A stretch of DNA of 64,000 bases from Arachnia propionica (GTDB taxonomy: Bacteria > Actinomycetota > Actinomycetes > Propionibacteriales > Propionibacteriaceae). Under the pieces are notes generated by a model. It ran no database searches. It saw nothing but the letters and a program-made list of their open reading frames with translations, and was not told where the DNA came from. The stretch is taken from positions 1 to 64,000 of the forward strand of contig NZ_RQYT01000015.1 of the NCBI RefSeq assembly GCF_003932785.1, written 5' to 3'. Shown piece after piece: positions 54,387-64,000 of the stretch. Each line of letters starts with the position of its first letter. The first letter of the stretch is position 1. The position numbers and the translations under genes are program-made.

Positions 54387-54494
54387 GCAGTCACACCCTA
54401 GCACCGGGGAGCCCGCCACTGCCGTGGCGGCCTGTCCCACCCCCTCGCTGAAAGCTCCAACTGTCTTTTCAGAGGTCAAATCGAGGTGGCTTTT

Positions 54495-54513
54495 TTAGGT
54501 TTGGGCAACCTAA
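54495..54513 (+). promoter_or_regulatory. IdeR/DtxR-type iron box
   Basis: TTAGGTTTGGGCAACCTAA is a perfect 7-5-7 palindrome and matches the DtxR/IdeR consensus TTAGGTTAGSCTAACCTAA at 16 or 17 of 19 positions. It overlaps a TAATAT -10-like box (54511-54516) and lies 60 nt before the second subtilase. Iron-loaded repressor bound here should block transcription. Confidence 0.8.
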
Positions 54514-54572
54514 TATGCGAGCGCGCCTTGTGTGCAACAAACCCCAACGCACCGTCAAGGAAGGTGAATCGA

Positions 54573-57500
54573 GTGCGAAGAAAGAGAATCCTGGCCGGGC
54601 TGTCCGCCCTGGCCCTCCTCGTCGCCGGGCCGACGGCCCACGCCGACGAGCGGGACCCCAATTCCATCGAGGACCTGGTCGCGCCCTCCAACCAAGGAGC
54701 CGTTCCCGACGACGCGGGCGAGGCACTGCCCGAGCTCACCGGCGAGGTGGACCTCATTGTCCAGCTCGAGGCCGACCCCGTCGCGGTCGTCGCGGCCAAG
54801 GAGGGGGTGGAGATCACCGGCGCCAAGGCGGAGGAGGTCGCCGACAGCATCCTCGACGCCCAGGAGGGCGTGGCACGGCAGGTGTCCTCCCTCGGGGGAG
54901 AGGTGATCCACCGGATGCACTCCGCCTACAACGGGATGCGCATCAGGATCGACGCGGCCCGGATCACCGAGCTCCGCGGCATCCCCGGGGTGAAGGAGGT
55001 CCATGCGGCCCCCATCCACGAACGGGCGAACCATGACTCGGTTCCCGCCACCGGTGTCCCCGCCGTGTGGCAGGGAGGTGCCGTTCCCGGGTTGACGGGC
55101 AAGGGCATCAAGGTCGCGGTCATCGACTCCGGCATCGACTACACCCATGCCACCTTCGGCGGCGAGGGCACCTTGGACGCCTACGAGGCCGCGGTCAACG
55201 CCACCACCCCGCAGTACACCGGCCGGGTCAAGGGCGGTTACGACTTCGCCGGCGACGGCTACGACGGTCGCAACGCCCCGCAGGCCGACGAGAACCCCCT
55301 CGACTGCGAACGCAACGGCCACGGCACCCATGTGGCCGGAACCCTCGCCGGGTCAGGCGTGCTCGCCGACGGCAGCACCTACACCGGCACCTACGACGAG
55401 AACACCCACAAGCAGGAGTTCCGCGTGGGCCCGGGCGTGGCCCCCGAGGCGGACATCTACGCCCTGAAGGTCTTCGGCTGCTCCGGCGGCACCTCGCTCG
55501 CCACCGAGGCCATCGACTGGGCGGTCAAGAACGACATGGACATCATCAACCTGTCGCTCGGCTCGTCGTTCGGTCGGGCCACGGACCCGGATTCCGTGGC
55601 CGCTGCCAACGCGGTCGCCGCCGGCGTGGTCGTCGTCGCGGCCGCCGGGAACTCCGGCCCCGCGCCCTATCTCGCCAGTTCCCCCGCCGTCGCCACCGGT
55701 GTGATCTCCGTGGCGGCCAGTGACCCGCGCAAGTCCTTCCCCGGCGCGACACTGACCGTCGACGGTGCCACGGTGACGGCGATCAATGCCAACGCGTACC
55801 GGCTCATCGAATCCGGCCCCATCCATGTCATGCGCAACGATGACGGCTCCGTCGCCGACGGGTGTGACCGCGACATGTGGACCCGGGTGCCCCACAGCCA
55901 TGTCGTCGTGACCCAGCGGGGCGGCTGCGCGCGGGTCCTCAAGGCCATCAACGGCCAGCGTTTCGGCGCTCTCGCGGTCGTCATGGTCAGCGACACCGAC
56001 GAGCTGCCGCCTTACGAGGGGCTCATCACGCGCAACCCCGAGACCGGCGAGGCCTGGCGGGTGCGCATCCCGTTCCTCGGGGTGAAGAAGTCCGACGGGG
56101 ACACCCTCGTCGCGGCCGACGGCAAGACCGTCACCTTCGCGGAGACCACCGTGGACAACCCCAACCACGGGAAGTTCGGTGATTTCAGCTCCGCGGGCCC
56201 GCGCTCCGGTGACTCCGCGATCCGCCCGAGCGTCACCGCCCCTGGCGTGACGATCCTGTCCGCCGCCGTCGGGACCGGGACCCGGGGCGAGGTCAACGAG
56301 GGAACCTCCATGGCCTCCCCGTACGCCGCGGGTGTCGCGGCGCTCGCCAAGCAGGCCCACCCCGACTGGAGCGCGCAGGAGATCGCCGCGGTCATGGTGA
56401 CCACGGCTGACACCGAACGGGTCGCGGACCACACCTTCCCCCGCGGCGGCGGCATGGTGGACCCCGTTGGTGTCGTCCACTCGAAGCTCCTGGCCCTCGG
56501 CGACAGCCGGGAGGTCAAGGACACCACCGTGCGTGAATCCGTCCTCGCCTTCGGCTTCGCCGAGTTCACCGGCACCCACGAGGACACCCGCACCGTCACC
56601 CTTGTCAACAAGGGCGACGAGCCCCGCACACTCGCGGTGAGCGCCGTTCCGAGCAAGGAGTCGCTGCCTGCCCGGGTCACTCCCGGCGTCACCGAGGTGA
56701 CCGTGCCCGCCAACGGCTCCGTCGACGTCCCCGTCTCCCTCTCGGTCAAGGCCGCCGACGTGCCGAGCAGCCTCGCCCGGTTCAACGACCCCAACTTCCG
56801 TGAGGTCTCCGGCAACATCCACTTCGAGGACGCCAACGGCGAGGCCATCAACATCGCCTACCTGCTGGTCCCCCGATCCCTGTCCGATGTGAAGGTCGCC
56901 ACCACTGCGGTCGACGACGACACCGTCGAGCTGAGCTTCACCAACGAGGGCGGTATCAAGGCCTTCACGGCCCTGTACAACTGGGGTCTGGCGGACGCCG
57001 ATGACATCCCCGAGGGCAAGGACGTGGGTCAGGACATCGCCGCGGTGGGTGTCTCCGCGGCGGGCGATGCGACGCTGATGAACCTCAGCTTCGCGGTCAA
57101 CACGAGCGGCCGCTGGTCGAACGCCGCGCCCGTGCTGTTCAACGTGCTCATCGACAACGACAACGACGGTGTGGACGACTTCAGCGTGTTCAGCATCGAT
57201 TCCGGCCTGATCCGGGAGCGGGCGATCAACGGTCGCCCCGAGGTGTTCGTCACCGACCTCAAGACGCAGAGGACCGTCCCCGGCAACGCGGAGACGCTGG
57301 CCCCGACGGACTCCAGCACCGTCGTGATGCAGGTCCCGGCATCCTTGGTCGGGGTGACCGGCAAGTTCACCTACACGGTCACCTCCACCAGCCTGCGCGA
57401 CACCACCGCGGCCGACACGGTTGACGGCAAGGCCGTCTACGACCCCCTGAACAAGCCGTTCGCCGACGGCCGGTTCTTCGGTGTCGCGGTCGGGGAGACG

Positions 57501-57848
57501 AAGAGCTTCCAGGTCGACCGGAACGCCAGCTACGGCGAACAGAAGCCCCTCGGCTACATGGCCGTGGTCTTCGACAACGCCAGTGGCCGCTCCGAGGCGC
57601 TGACGGGCACCCTCGAGGTCACGCCGGCCCCGGTGCCCCCGCCGGTGTCGCCGTCGCCCGCCCCGTCCACGGCACCAACGGCCGCTCCCACGGTTGCTCC
57701 GACGGCGGCCCCGACGGCCACGCCCACGGTTGCTCCGACGGCGGCCCCGACGGTCACGCCCACGGCTGCGCCGACGACCAGGCCGACCGCCAAGCCGACG
57801 CCCATCACACCTCGCCCGGGTCTGCCCCGGACGGGAACCGAGGGCTGA
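54573..57848 (+). CDS. Secreted S8 subtilase with PA domain and C-terminal LPRTGTEG, iron-box controlled
   Basis: 1091 residues, paralogue of the gene at 41268. Signal peptide VRRKRILAGLSALALLVAGP ending near THADE. The catalytic triad is Asp185 (VAVIDSGIDYTHATFGG), His250 (GHGTHVAG) and Ser579 (EGTSMASPYAAG). A PA domain (PIHVMRNDDG to AVVMVSDTDE) is inserted as in the paralogue, and beta-rich domains follow. The end is a long APT/APTV-type repeat stalk and RPGLPRTGTEG, then stop, with no membrane tail. GTG 54573 has AAGGAAGG 7 nt upstream, a firm start. The iron box directly upstream suggests it is made under iron limitation, perhaps to degrade host iron proteins (inference). Confidence 0.88.
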   Translation: MRRKRILAGLSALALLVAGPTAHADERDPNSIEDLVAPSNQGAVPDDAGEALPELTGEVDLIVQLEADPVAVVAAKEGVEITGAKAEEVADSILDAQEGVARQVSSLGGEVIHRMHSAYNGMRIRIDAARITELRGIPGVKEVHAAPIHERANHDSVPATGVPAVWQGGAVPGLTGKGIKVAVIDSGIDYTHATFGGEGTLDAYEAAVNATTPQYTGRVKGGYDFAGDGYDGRNAPQADENPLDCERNGHGTHVAGTLAGSGVLADGSTYTGTYDENTHKQEFRVGPGVAPEADIYALKVFGCSGGTSLATEAIDWAVKNDMDIINLSLGSSFGRATDPDSVAAANAVAAGVVVVAAAGNSGPAPYLASSPAVATGVISVAASDPRKSFPGATLTVDGATVTAINANAYRLIESGPIHVMRNDDGSVADGCDRDMWTRVPHSHVVVTQRGGCARVLKAINGQRFGALAVVMVSDTDELPPYEGLITRNPETGEAWRVRIPFLGVKKSDGDTLVAADGKTVTFAETTVDNPNHGKFGDFSSAGPRSGDSAIRPSVTAPGVTILSAAVGTGTRGEVNEGTSMASPYAAGVAALAKQAHPDWSAQEIAAVMVTTADTERVADHTFPRGGGMVDPVGVVHSKLLALGDSREVKDTTVRESVLAFGFAEFTGTHEDTRTVTLVNKGDEPRTLAVSAVPSKESLPARVTPGVTEVTVPANGSVDVPVSLSVKAADVPSSLARFNDPNFREVSGNIHFEDANGEAINIAYLLVPRSLSDVKVATTAVDDDTVELSFTNEGGIKAFTALYNWGLADADDIPEGKDVGQDIAAVGVSAAGDATLMNLSFAVNTSGRWSNAAPVLFNVLIDNDNDGVDDFSVFSIDSGLIRERAINGRPEVFVTDLKTQRTVPGNAETLAPTDSSTVVMQVPASLVGVTGKFTYTVTSTSLRDTTAADTVDGKAVYDPLNKPFADGRFFGVAVGETKSFQVDRNASYGEQKPLGYMAVVFDNASGRSEALTGTLEVTPAPVPPPVSPSPAPSTAPTAAPTVAPTAAPTATPTVAPTAAPTVTPTAAPTTRPTAKPTPITPRPGLPRTGTEG

Positions 57849-57860
57849 GGCTGCACGTGT

Positions 57861-57896
57861 GACGCGGCAGGGGGGGCCCGATCCCCCTGCCGCGTC
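57861..57896. terminator. Bidirectional terminator between subtilase and PEP carboxykinase
   Basis: Perfect 14-pair stem GACGCGGCAGGGGG/CCCCCTGCCGCGTC with an 8-nt loop between two convergent genes. Confidence 0.85.
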
Positions 57897-57900
57897 CGGG

Positions 57901-59772
<1,872 letters not shown>

Positions 59773-59964
59773 GGAATGGCACTCCTTCGGTCGGCACTTC
59801 AGTGGGCTACCGCTGCGCCCGGCCGGACTCCGGTCGGGTACCTCGAGCGTATCGCTCCGGCTGCGGATTCGAGGGTGCTCGACGACGAATCGCTGAGGTT
59901 CTGGACGATGGTGGGGCATGGGAAGGTCAGGGATGAATCAGGGACGAAGACCCTGGGGGTCAGG

Positions 59965-59985
59965 GTTGAGCGTGGTAGACTCAAC
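59965..59985 (+). promoter_or_regulatory. HAIR-like HspR operator overlapping the clpB promoter
   Basis: GTTGAGC, 7 nt, ACTCAAC. The HspR consensus is CTTGAGT-N7-ACTCAAG; spacing is exact and 11 of 14 arm positions match. The -10 box TAGACT (59976-59981) lies inside it, so binding would block RNA polymerase. Confidence 0.75.
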
Positions 59986-60014
59986 TCTGATGAATCGCAC
60001 TCTGGAGGACAGCC

Positions 60015-62585
60015 TTGAACACTGAGAAGCTCACCGCCAAGAGCCGCGACGCGGTGACCGCCGCCGTCCGGCTGGCTCTGACCGCGGGCAACCCCAACGC
60101 GGAACCCGTGCACCTGCTGCACGGACTCCTGCTCACCCCTGACAACACCGTCGGCGCACTCCTCGCCGCAGCCGGAGCCGATCCCGACCGGGTCGATGCG
60201 GAGGCGGAGGCGGCCATCGCGAAGCTCCCCTCGTCCACCGGCAGCTCCGTGACCCAGCCGTCGATGTCCGGACCCCTCGCCCGGGTCCTCGCCACGGCCG
60301 AGACCCTCGCCGACGAACTCGGAGACCAGTTCGTCGCCACCGAGCACCTGCTCATCGCCCTGGCGAGGGTGGCGTCCGAGGCGCAGACCATCCTCAACCG
60401 GGTCGGCGCCACCGCCGACGTGCTCACCCGGGGCTTCCAGGACGCCCGCGGTGCCAAGCGCGTGACCTCGGCGGAGTCCGAGGGCGGGGAGTCGGCGTTG
60501 GAGAAATACTCCGTCGACCTCACCGAACGGGCCCGGGCCGGGAAGATCGACCCCGTCATCGGGCGCGACCAGGAGATCCGCCGCATCGTGCAGGTGCTGG
60601 CGCGGCGCACGAAGAACAACCCCGTGCTGATCGGTGAGCCCGGCGTCGGCAAGACCGCCGTCGTCGAGGGTCTGGCCCTGCGGCTGGTGGAGGGCGACGT
60701 CCCCGACTCCCTCAAGGGTCGTCGGCTGGTCTCCCTCGACCTGACCTCCATGGTGGCCGGGGCCAAGTACCGCGGCGACTTCGAGGAGCGCCTGAAGGCC
60801 GTGCTCAGCGAGATCAAGGAGTCCGACGGCCAGATCATCACCTTCATCGACGAACTGCACACCGTCGTCGGCGCCGGGGCGACCGGCGACGGCAGCATGG
60901 ATGCCGGCAACATGCTCAAGCCCATGCTGGCCCGCGGTGAACTGCGGATGATCGGCGCGACGACCCTCGACGAGTACCGCGAGCACATCGAGAAGGACCC
61001 GGCGCTGGAGCGGCGCTTCCAGCAGGTCTACGTCGGTGAGCCGAGCGTGGAGGACGCCATCGCCATCCTGCGGGGGCTGCGGGAGCGCTACGAGGCCCAC
61101 CACAAGGTGCGGATCACCGACGCCGCCCTCGTGGCGGCCGCCGCGCTCTCGGACCGCTACATCACGAGCCGTCAGCTGCCCGACAAGGCCATCGACCTCG
61201 TCGACGAGGCGGCGTCCCGGCTGCGCATGGAGATCGACTCCTCCCCGGAGGAGATCGACATGTTGCGTCGTGACGTGGACCGGATGCTCATGCAGGAACT
61301 CCACCTCAAGAAGGAGGACGATCCCGCCTCCCGCGAGCGCCTCGCCGCGCTGCAGCAGGAACTGGCCGACGCCCAGGAGGAACTGCGTGGCCTGGAGGCC
61401 CGCTGGGCTGAGGAGAAGTCCGGCCTCAACGCCGTCGGCGACCTCAAGGAGCAGATCGACGCGCTGCGGATCGAGGCGGACCGGGCCCAGCGTGACGGCG
61501 ACCTCGGCCGCGCCTCCCAGCTGCTCTACGGGGAGATCCCCGCCATCGAGCAGCGGCTCGCCGAGGCCGAACTGAAGGAGGGGGAGGCCGTGAGAATGGT
61601 CTCCGATGAGGTCTCGGACACCGACATCGCGGAGGTCGTCGGCGCCTGGACGGGCATCCCCGTCGGGCGGCTGCTCCAAGGAGAGTCCGAGAAGCTGCTG
61701 GAGATGGAGGAACGGCTCGGCCGGCGCCTCATCGGGCAGGTCGAGGCCGTGCGTGCGGTCTCCGATGCCGTCAGGCGGTCCCGGGCGGGCATCTCCGACC
61801 CGAATCGCCCGTCGGGTTCCTTCCTGTTCCTCGGGCCGACGGGTGTCGGCAAGACCGAGCTGGCGAAGTCGCTGGCGGACTTCCTCTTCGACGACGAGTC
61901 GGCGATGGTCCGCATCGACATGAGCGAGTACTCGGAGAAGCACGCCGTGGCCCGTCTCGTCGGTGCGCCTCCCGGCTACGTCGGCTACGAGGAGGGCGGG
62001 CAGCTCACCGAGGCCGTGCGGCGTCGGCCCTACTCGGTGGTGCTGCTGGACGAGGTGGAGAAGGCCCACCCGGACCTGTTCAACATCCTGTTGCAGGTGC
62101 TGGACGACGGCCGCCTCACCGACGGTCAGGGCCGCACGGTGGACTTCCGCAACACCATCCTCATCCTCACCTCCAACCTCGGCTCCCAGTACCTGGCCGA
62201 TGCCACCCTGTCCCCGGAGGAGAAGCGGGAACAGGTGATGGCGGTGGTCCGGTCCGCCTTCCGGCCGGAGTTCCTCAACCGACTGGACGAGCTGGTCATG
62301 TTCGAGCCGCTGACCCGTGAGGACCTGGGGCGCATCGTCGACATCCAGCTCGGCAGGCTGAACGCCCGGCTCGCATCCCGCCGCATCGTGGTGGAGCTGA
62401 GCGACGAGGCGCGTGGCTGGCTCGGCGACGTCGGCTTCGACCCGATCTACGGGGCCAGGCCGCTGCGGCGCCTCATCCAGTCCACGCTGGAGGACCAACT
62501 GGCCAAGGGCCTGCTGGCGGGCCGGATCCACGACGGCCAGACGGTCCGCTTCGACCGCGACGGCGACGGCGTGACCATCGTCTGA
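60015..62585 (+). CDS. clpB: ATP-dependent disaggregase ClpB
   Basis: 856 residues. N domain with [10 protein letters not shown]; first AAA+ domain with Walker [10 protein letters not shown] (near 209) and [12 protein letters not shown]-domain coiled coil (about 400-520); second AAA+ domain with GPTGVGKTE (near 609) and the ClpB-type C-terminus. It rescues aggregated proteins with DnaK. The start is TTG 60015, supported by GGAGG 7 nt upstream; no better start exists. A HAIR-like site suggests HspR control. The IGF/L loop for ClpP binding is absent, as expected for ClpB rather than ClpA/C. Confidence 0.95.
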   Translation: MNTEKLTAKSRDAVTAAVRLALTAGNPNAEPVHLLHGLLLTPDNTVGALLAAAGADPDRVDAEAEAAIAKLPSSTGSSVTQPSMSGPLARVLATAETLADELGDQFVATEHLLIALARVASEAQTILNRVGATADVLTRGFQDARGAKRVTSAESEGGESALEKYSVDLTERARAGKIDPVIGRDQEIRRIVQVLARRTKNNPVLIGEPGVGKTAVVEGLALRLVEGDVPDSLKGRRLVSLDLTSMVAGAKYRGDFEERLKAVLSEIKESDGQIITFIDELHTVVGAGATGDGSMDAGNMLKPMLARGELRMIGATTLDEYREHIEKDPALERRFQQVYVGEPSVEDAIAILRGLRERYEAHHKVRITDAALVAAAALSDRYITSRQLPDKAIDLVDEAASRLRMEIDSSPEEIDMLRRDVDRMLMQELHLKKEDDPASRERLAALQQELADAQEELRGLEARWAEEKSGLNAVGDLKEQIDALRIEADRAQRDGDLGRASQLLYGEIPAIEQRLAEAELKEGEAVRMVSDEVSDTDIAEVVGAWTGIPVGRLLQGESEKLLEMEERLGRRLIGQVEAVRAVSDAVRRSRAGISDPNRPSGSFLFLGPTGVGKTELAKSLADFLFDDESAMVRIDMSEYSEKHAVARLVGAPPGYVGYEEGGQLTEAVRRRPYSVVLLDEVEKAHPDLFNILLQVLDDGRLTDGQGRTVDFRNTILILTSNLGSQYLADATLSPEEKREQVMAVVRSAFRPEFLNRLDELVMFEPLTREDLGRIVDIQLGRLNARLASRRIVVELSDEARGWLGDVGFDPIYGARPLRRLIQSTLEDQLAKGLLAGRIHDGQTVRFDRDGDGVTIV

Positions 62586-62609
62586 GACCCATCGACGAGA
62601 GGACGCGGA

Positions 62610-62622
62610 TAGGGTGTGGGGC
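62610..62622 (+). promoter_or_regulatory. Leaderless-type promoter of the duplicated-domain gene
   Basis: TAGGGT (62610-62615), 7 nt, GTG 62623. The same box and spacer length precede the amylosucrase gene. Confidence 0.5.
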
Positions 62623-63414
62623 GTGACAGACGCGTCCCACACCCGAGTCGGGGAGTCCCGACCCCTCAGCCCCGAGGTGAGGTCCCTCCTGGAGCGCCTG
62701 TTCGGTGTCGGTGACGACCACGGGGCCGAGGCATTGCGGGCCCAGCTGGAGGGAGCGCTGGAGGTGCGCAGCGAGTACGGCTGGCGTATCGGCTTCGAGG
62801 TCCGTGCGGATGTGCCACGCTCTCGGACCCGGCTTCGCGAGTACCCCGTCCACCTCATCGGTGATGACCTGGGCAGACCGGTGTGGGTGACTCTGCGGTT
62901 GGTTGACGGTCGGCTGGACGAGTTGGAGATCCTGCGGGAGGGGCTGCTGTTGGAGTGGGAACAGGACCTCGCGGAACTCGACTTGGAGGTGTTCCACCGA
63001 TCGCATGATGTGAGCGACGTTCTCCAGCTGCTGGACCCCGACACCGAGGGGTGTCTGTTTCGCCCTGTCCCGGTGGAGCCACTGATCCGTTCGCTGGTTG
63101 AACGGATGCTGGATGCCGACGCGCGCGAGAACGCGGAACTGCGGCAGCAGTTGGACGTGGTCCGGGCGCTGTGGTGCCCCGGCGGTCACGTCGTCTTCGA
63201 GGTCGCCACCGAGGTGCCACGCCTCCCAGGGGCCAACCACGATTTCCCGGTCATGCTGGCCGGGCAGGACGGCGACGGCTCGTTCTGGGTCATCCTGCGG
63301 ATCGTCGACGGATGCCTCGGGGAGCTGGAGCTCTTCAGGGACGGCCTTCCGTGGGCCGAGGGGATGACCAGGCTTGCCGATCTCGACCTCCGGCCCGTCC
63401 CCGCACCCCAGTGA
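62623..63414 (+). CDS. Hypothetical protein with an internal domain duplication
   Basis: 263 residues, soluble, acidic. Two copies of an approximately 95-residue unit can be aligned: RSLLERLFGVGDDHGAEALR to LRLVDGRLDELEILREGLLL, and RSLVERMLDADARENAELRQ to LRIVDGCLGELELFRDGLPW. Each has a helix followed by strands and the phrase VDG-L-ELE-R-GL. The family is unknown to me; the repeated motif resembles small DUF6984-like or immunity-type domains, but this is weak. The preceding gene is clpB, 37 nt away, but the gene seems to have its own leaderless promoter. Confidence 0.6.
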   Translation: MTDASHTRVGESRPLSPEVRSLLERLFGVGDDHGAEALRAQLEGALEVRSEYGWRIGFEVRADVPRSRTRLREYPVHLIGDDLGRPVWVTLRLVDGRLDELEILREGLLLEWEQDLAELDLEVFHRSHDVSDVLQLLDPDTEGCLFRPVPVEPLIRSLVERMLDADARENAELRQQLDVVRALWCPGGHVVFEVATEVPRLPGANHDFPVMLAGQDGDGSFWVILRIVDGCLGELELFRDGLPWAEGMTRLADLDLRPVPAPQ

Positions 63415-63417
63415 ACC

Positions 63418-64000
63418 TCACCCGGTCCACAGCCAGGCATCGGAGCGTTCCCGCCACCACAGCGTGAGCGCCCGGACCCCCATGAACCCGACGGTGAAGC
63501 TCGCCCACAGCCAGGCCAGGCCGGTCACCCCCGTCGGCGCGAACCGGTCCACCACGAGGACGAGGGGGGCGTAGACGACGAGGGTGAGGGTCATCGCGCG
63601 GGCCAGGTAGGGGCCGTCCCCGGCCCCGATGAGCACCCCGTCGAAGAGGGTCACCCACGAGGAGATCACCAGCGCGGCCCCCATCACCACCAGCACCACC
63701 GCCACGGCGTGACGCACCTCGACCTGTGGGGTGAACAGGGCGGCGAACGGGCGGCGCACCACCGCGACGACGCCGCCCAGGAGCAGCCCGAACCCCAGGG
63801 ACCACCGGATCATGTGCCGGGAGACGGAGCGCGCCTCCCGGGCACGCCCGGCCCCCAGCGCCTGGCCGATGAGGGTTTGACCGGCGATCGCCAGTGCATC
63901 GAGAACGTTCTGCAGGAATCCCCAGATGGTGAAGGCGACCTGGTGGGCGGCCAGCGCCGTCGCCCCCTGCCGGGCCGCGGCCCAGGTCGTGAGCAGCAGC
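63418..64000 (-). CDS. MATE-family efflux protein, N-terminal part outside window
   Basis: The visible 194 residues are the C-terminal half of a multidrug/toxin extrusion (MATE/DinF-like) transporter. The frame stays open to the right edge, with AAHQVAFTIWGFLQNVLDAL and IAGQTLIGQALGAGR, a hallmark of the second bundle, followed by four membrane segments. It would export organic cations or drugs by Na+ or H+ exchange. The stop is 3 nt from the end of the convergent gene. Confidence 0.82.
   Translation of the reverse strand, partial: LLLTTWAAARQGATALAAHQVAFTIWGFLQNVLDALAIAGQTLIGQALGAGRAREARSVSRHMIRWSLGFGLLLGGVVAVVRRPFAALFTPQVEVRHAVAVVLVVMGAALVISSWVTLFDGVLIGAGDGPYLARAMTLTLVVYAPLVLVVDRFAPTGVTGLAWLWASFTVGFMGVRALTLWWRERSDAWLWTG

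Noticed and set aside
59799-63044. 1081-residue open frame antisense to clpB
   Set aside because: Same high-GC shadow effect; clpB and the downstream gene account for the sequence fully.

Overview
The window is high-GC DNA from an actinobacterium, most likely of the Propionibacteriales (an Arachnia- or Propionibacterium-like organism; this placement is inference). Supporting signs are a MurJ-pseudokinase fusion next to a DUF6049 gene, GTP-type PEP carboxykinase, pyruvate phosphate dikinase with its regulator, an IdeR/DtxR-type iron box, an HspR-type HAIR element before clpB, an actinobacterial Tad pilus cluster, and many leaderless promoters of the form TANNNT-N6/7-ATG/GTG. I see no rRNA, insertion sequence, prophage or CRISPR array.

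Layout. 1-7.3 kb: end of an unrecognised alpha-solenoid-like protein, a flavoprotein-reductase fusion, a CsbD stress protein and a four-gene osmoprotectant ABC operon. 7.4-13.7 kb: a luciferase-like monooxygenase with its FMN reductase, tRNA-Arg, a DUF2249 protein, a very large membrane/cupredoxin/copper nitrite reductase fusion, and a secreted SH3b hydrolase. 14-20.4 kb: patatin, amylosucrase-type GH13, tRNA-Lys, a membrane-anchored GroEL-apical-domain-like protein, a repeat-rich intergenic stretch, a CDF metal exporter and the PPDK regulatory protein. 20.4-29 kb: MurJ-pseudokinase, DUF6049, and a TPP-riboswitch-controlled YkoE/ECF importer. 29-36.5 kb: a minus-strand Tad/Flp operon ending in a LysM-transmembrane-BTAD protein. 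36.6-44.6 kb: a two-gene PTS (EIIA-HPr-EI fusion; EIIB-EIIC plus a degenerate IIB) and a large subtilase. 44.6-51.3 kb: lipoprotein, PPDK, a lactococcin-972-type ABC exporter without a bacteriocin gene, and a toxin-antitoxin-like pair. 51.4-54.4 kb: riboswitch-controlled thiM-thiE-thiD-tenA. 54.5-64 kb: a second subtilase behind an iron box, PEP carboxykinase, ClpB, a duplicated-domain protein and the end of a MATE exporter.

How the genes work together. The PTS, PPDK, PPDK regulator and PEP carboxykinase all act at the PEP/pyruvate/oxaloacetate node. Two TPP riboswitches control uptake of a thiamine precursor and thiamine salvage. The two paralogous subtilases share domains and an LPRTG C-terminus without a membrane tail, but only the second has the iron box, suggesting iron-dependent surface or secreted proteolysis. 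Points most worth a second look are the copper nitrite reductase fusion, the membrane-anchored chaperonin apical domain, the LysM-BTAD protein in the Tad operon, the repeat array before the CDF gene, and a dispersed palindromic repeat behind two ABC transporter operons.
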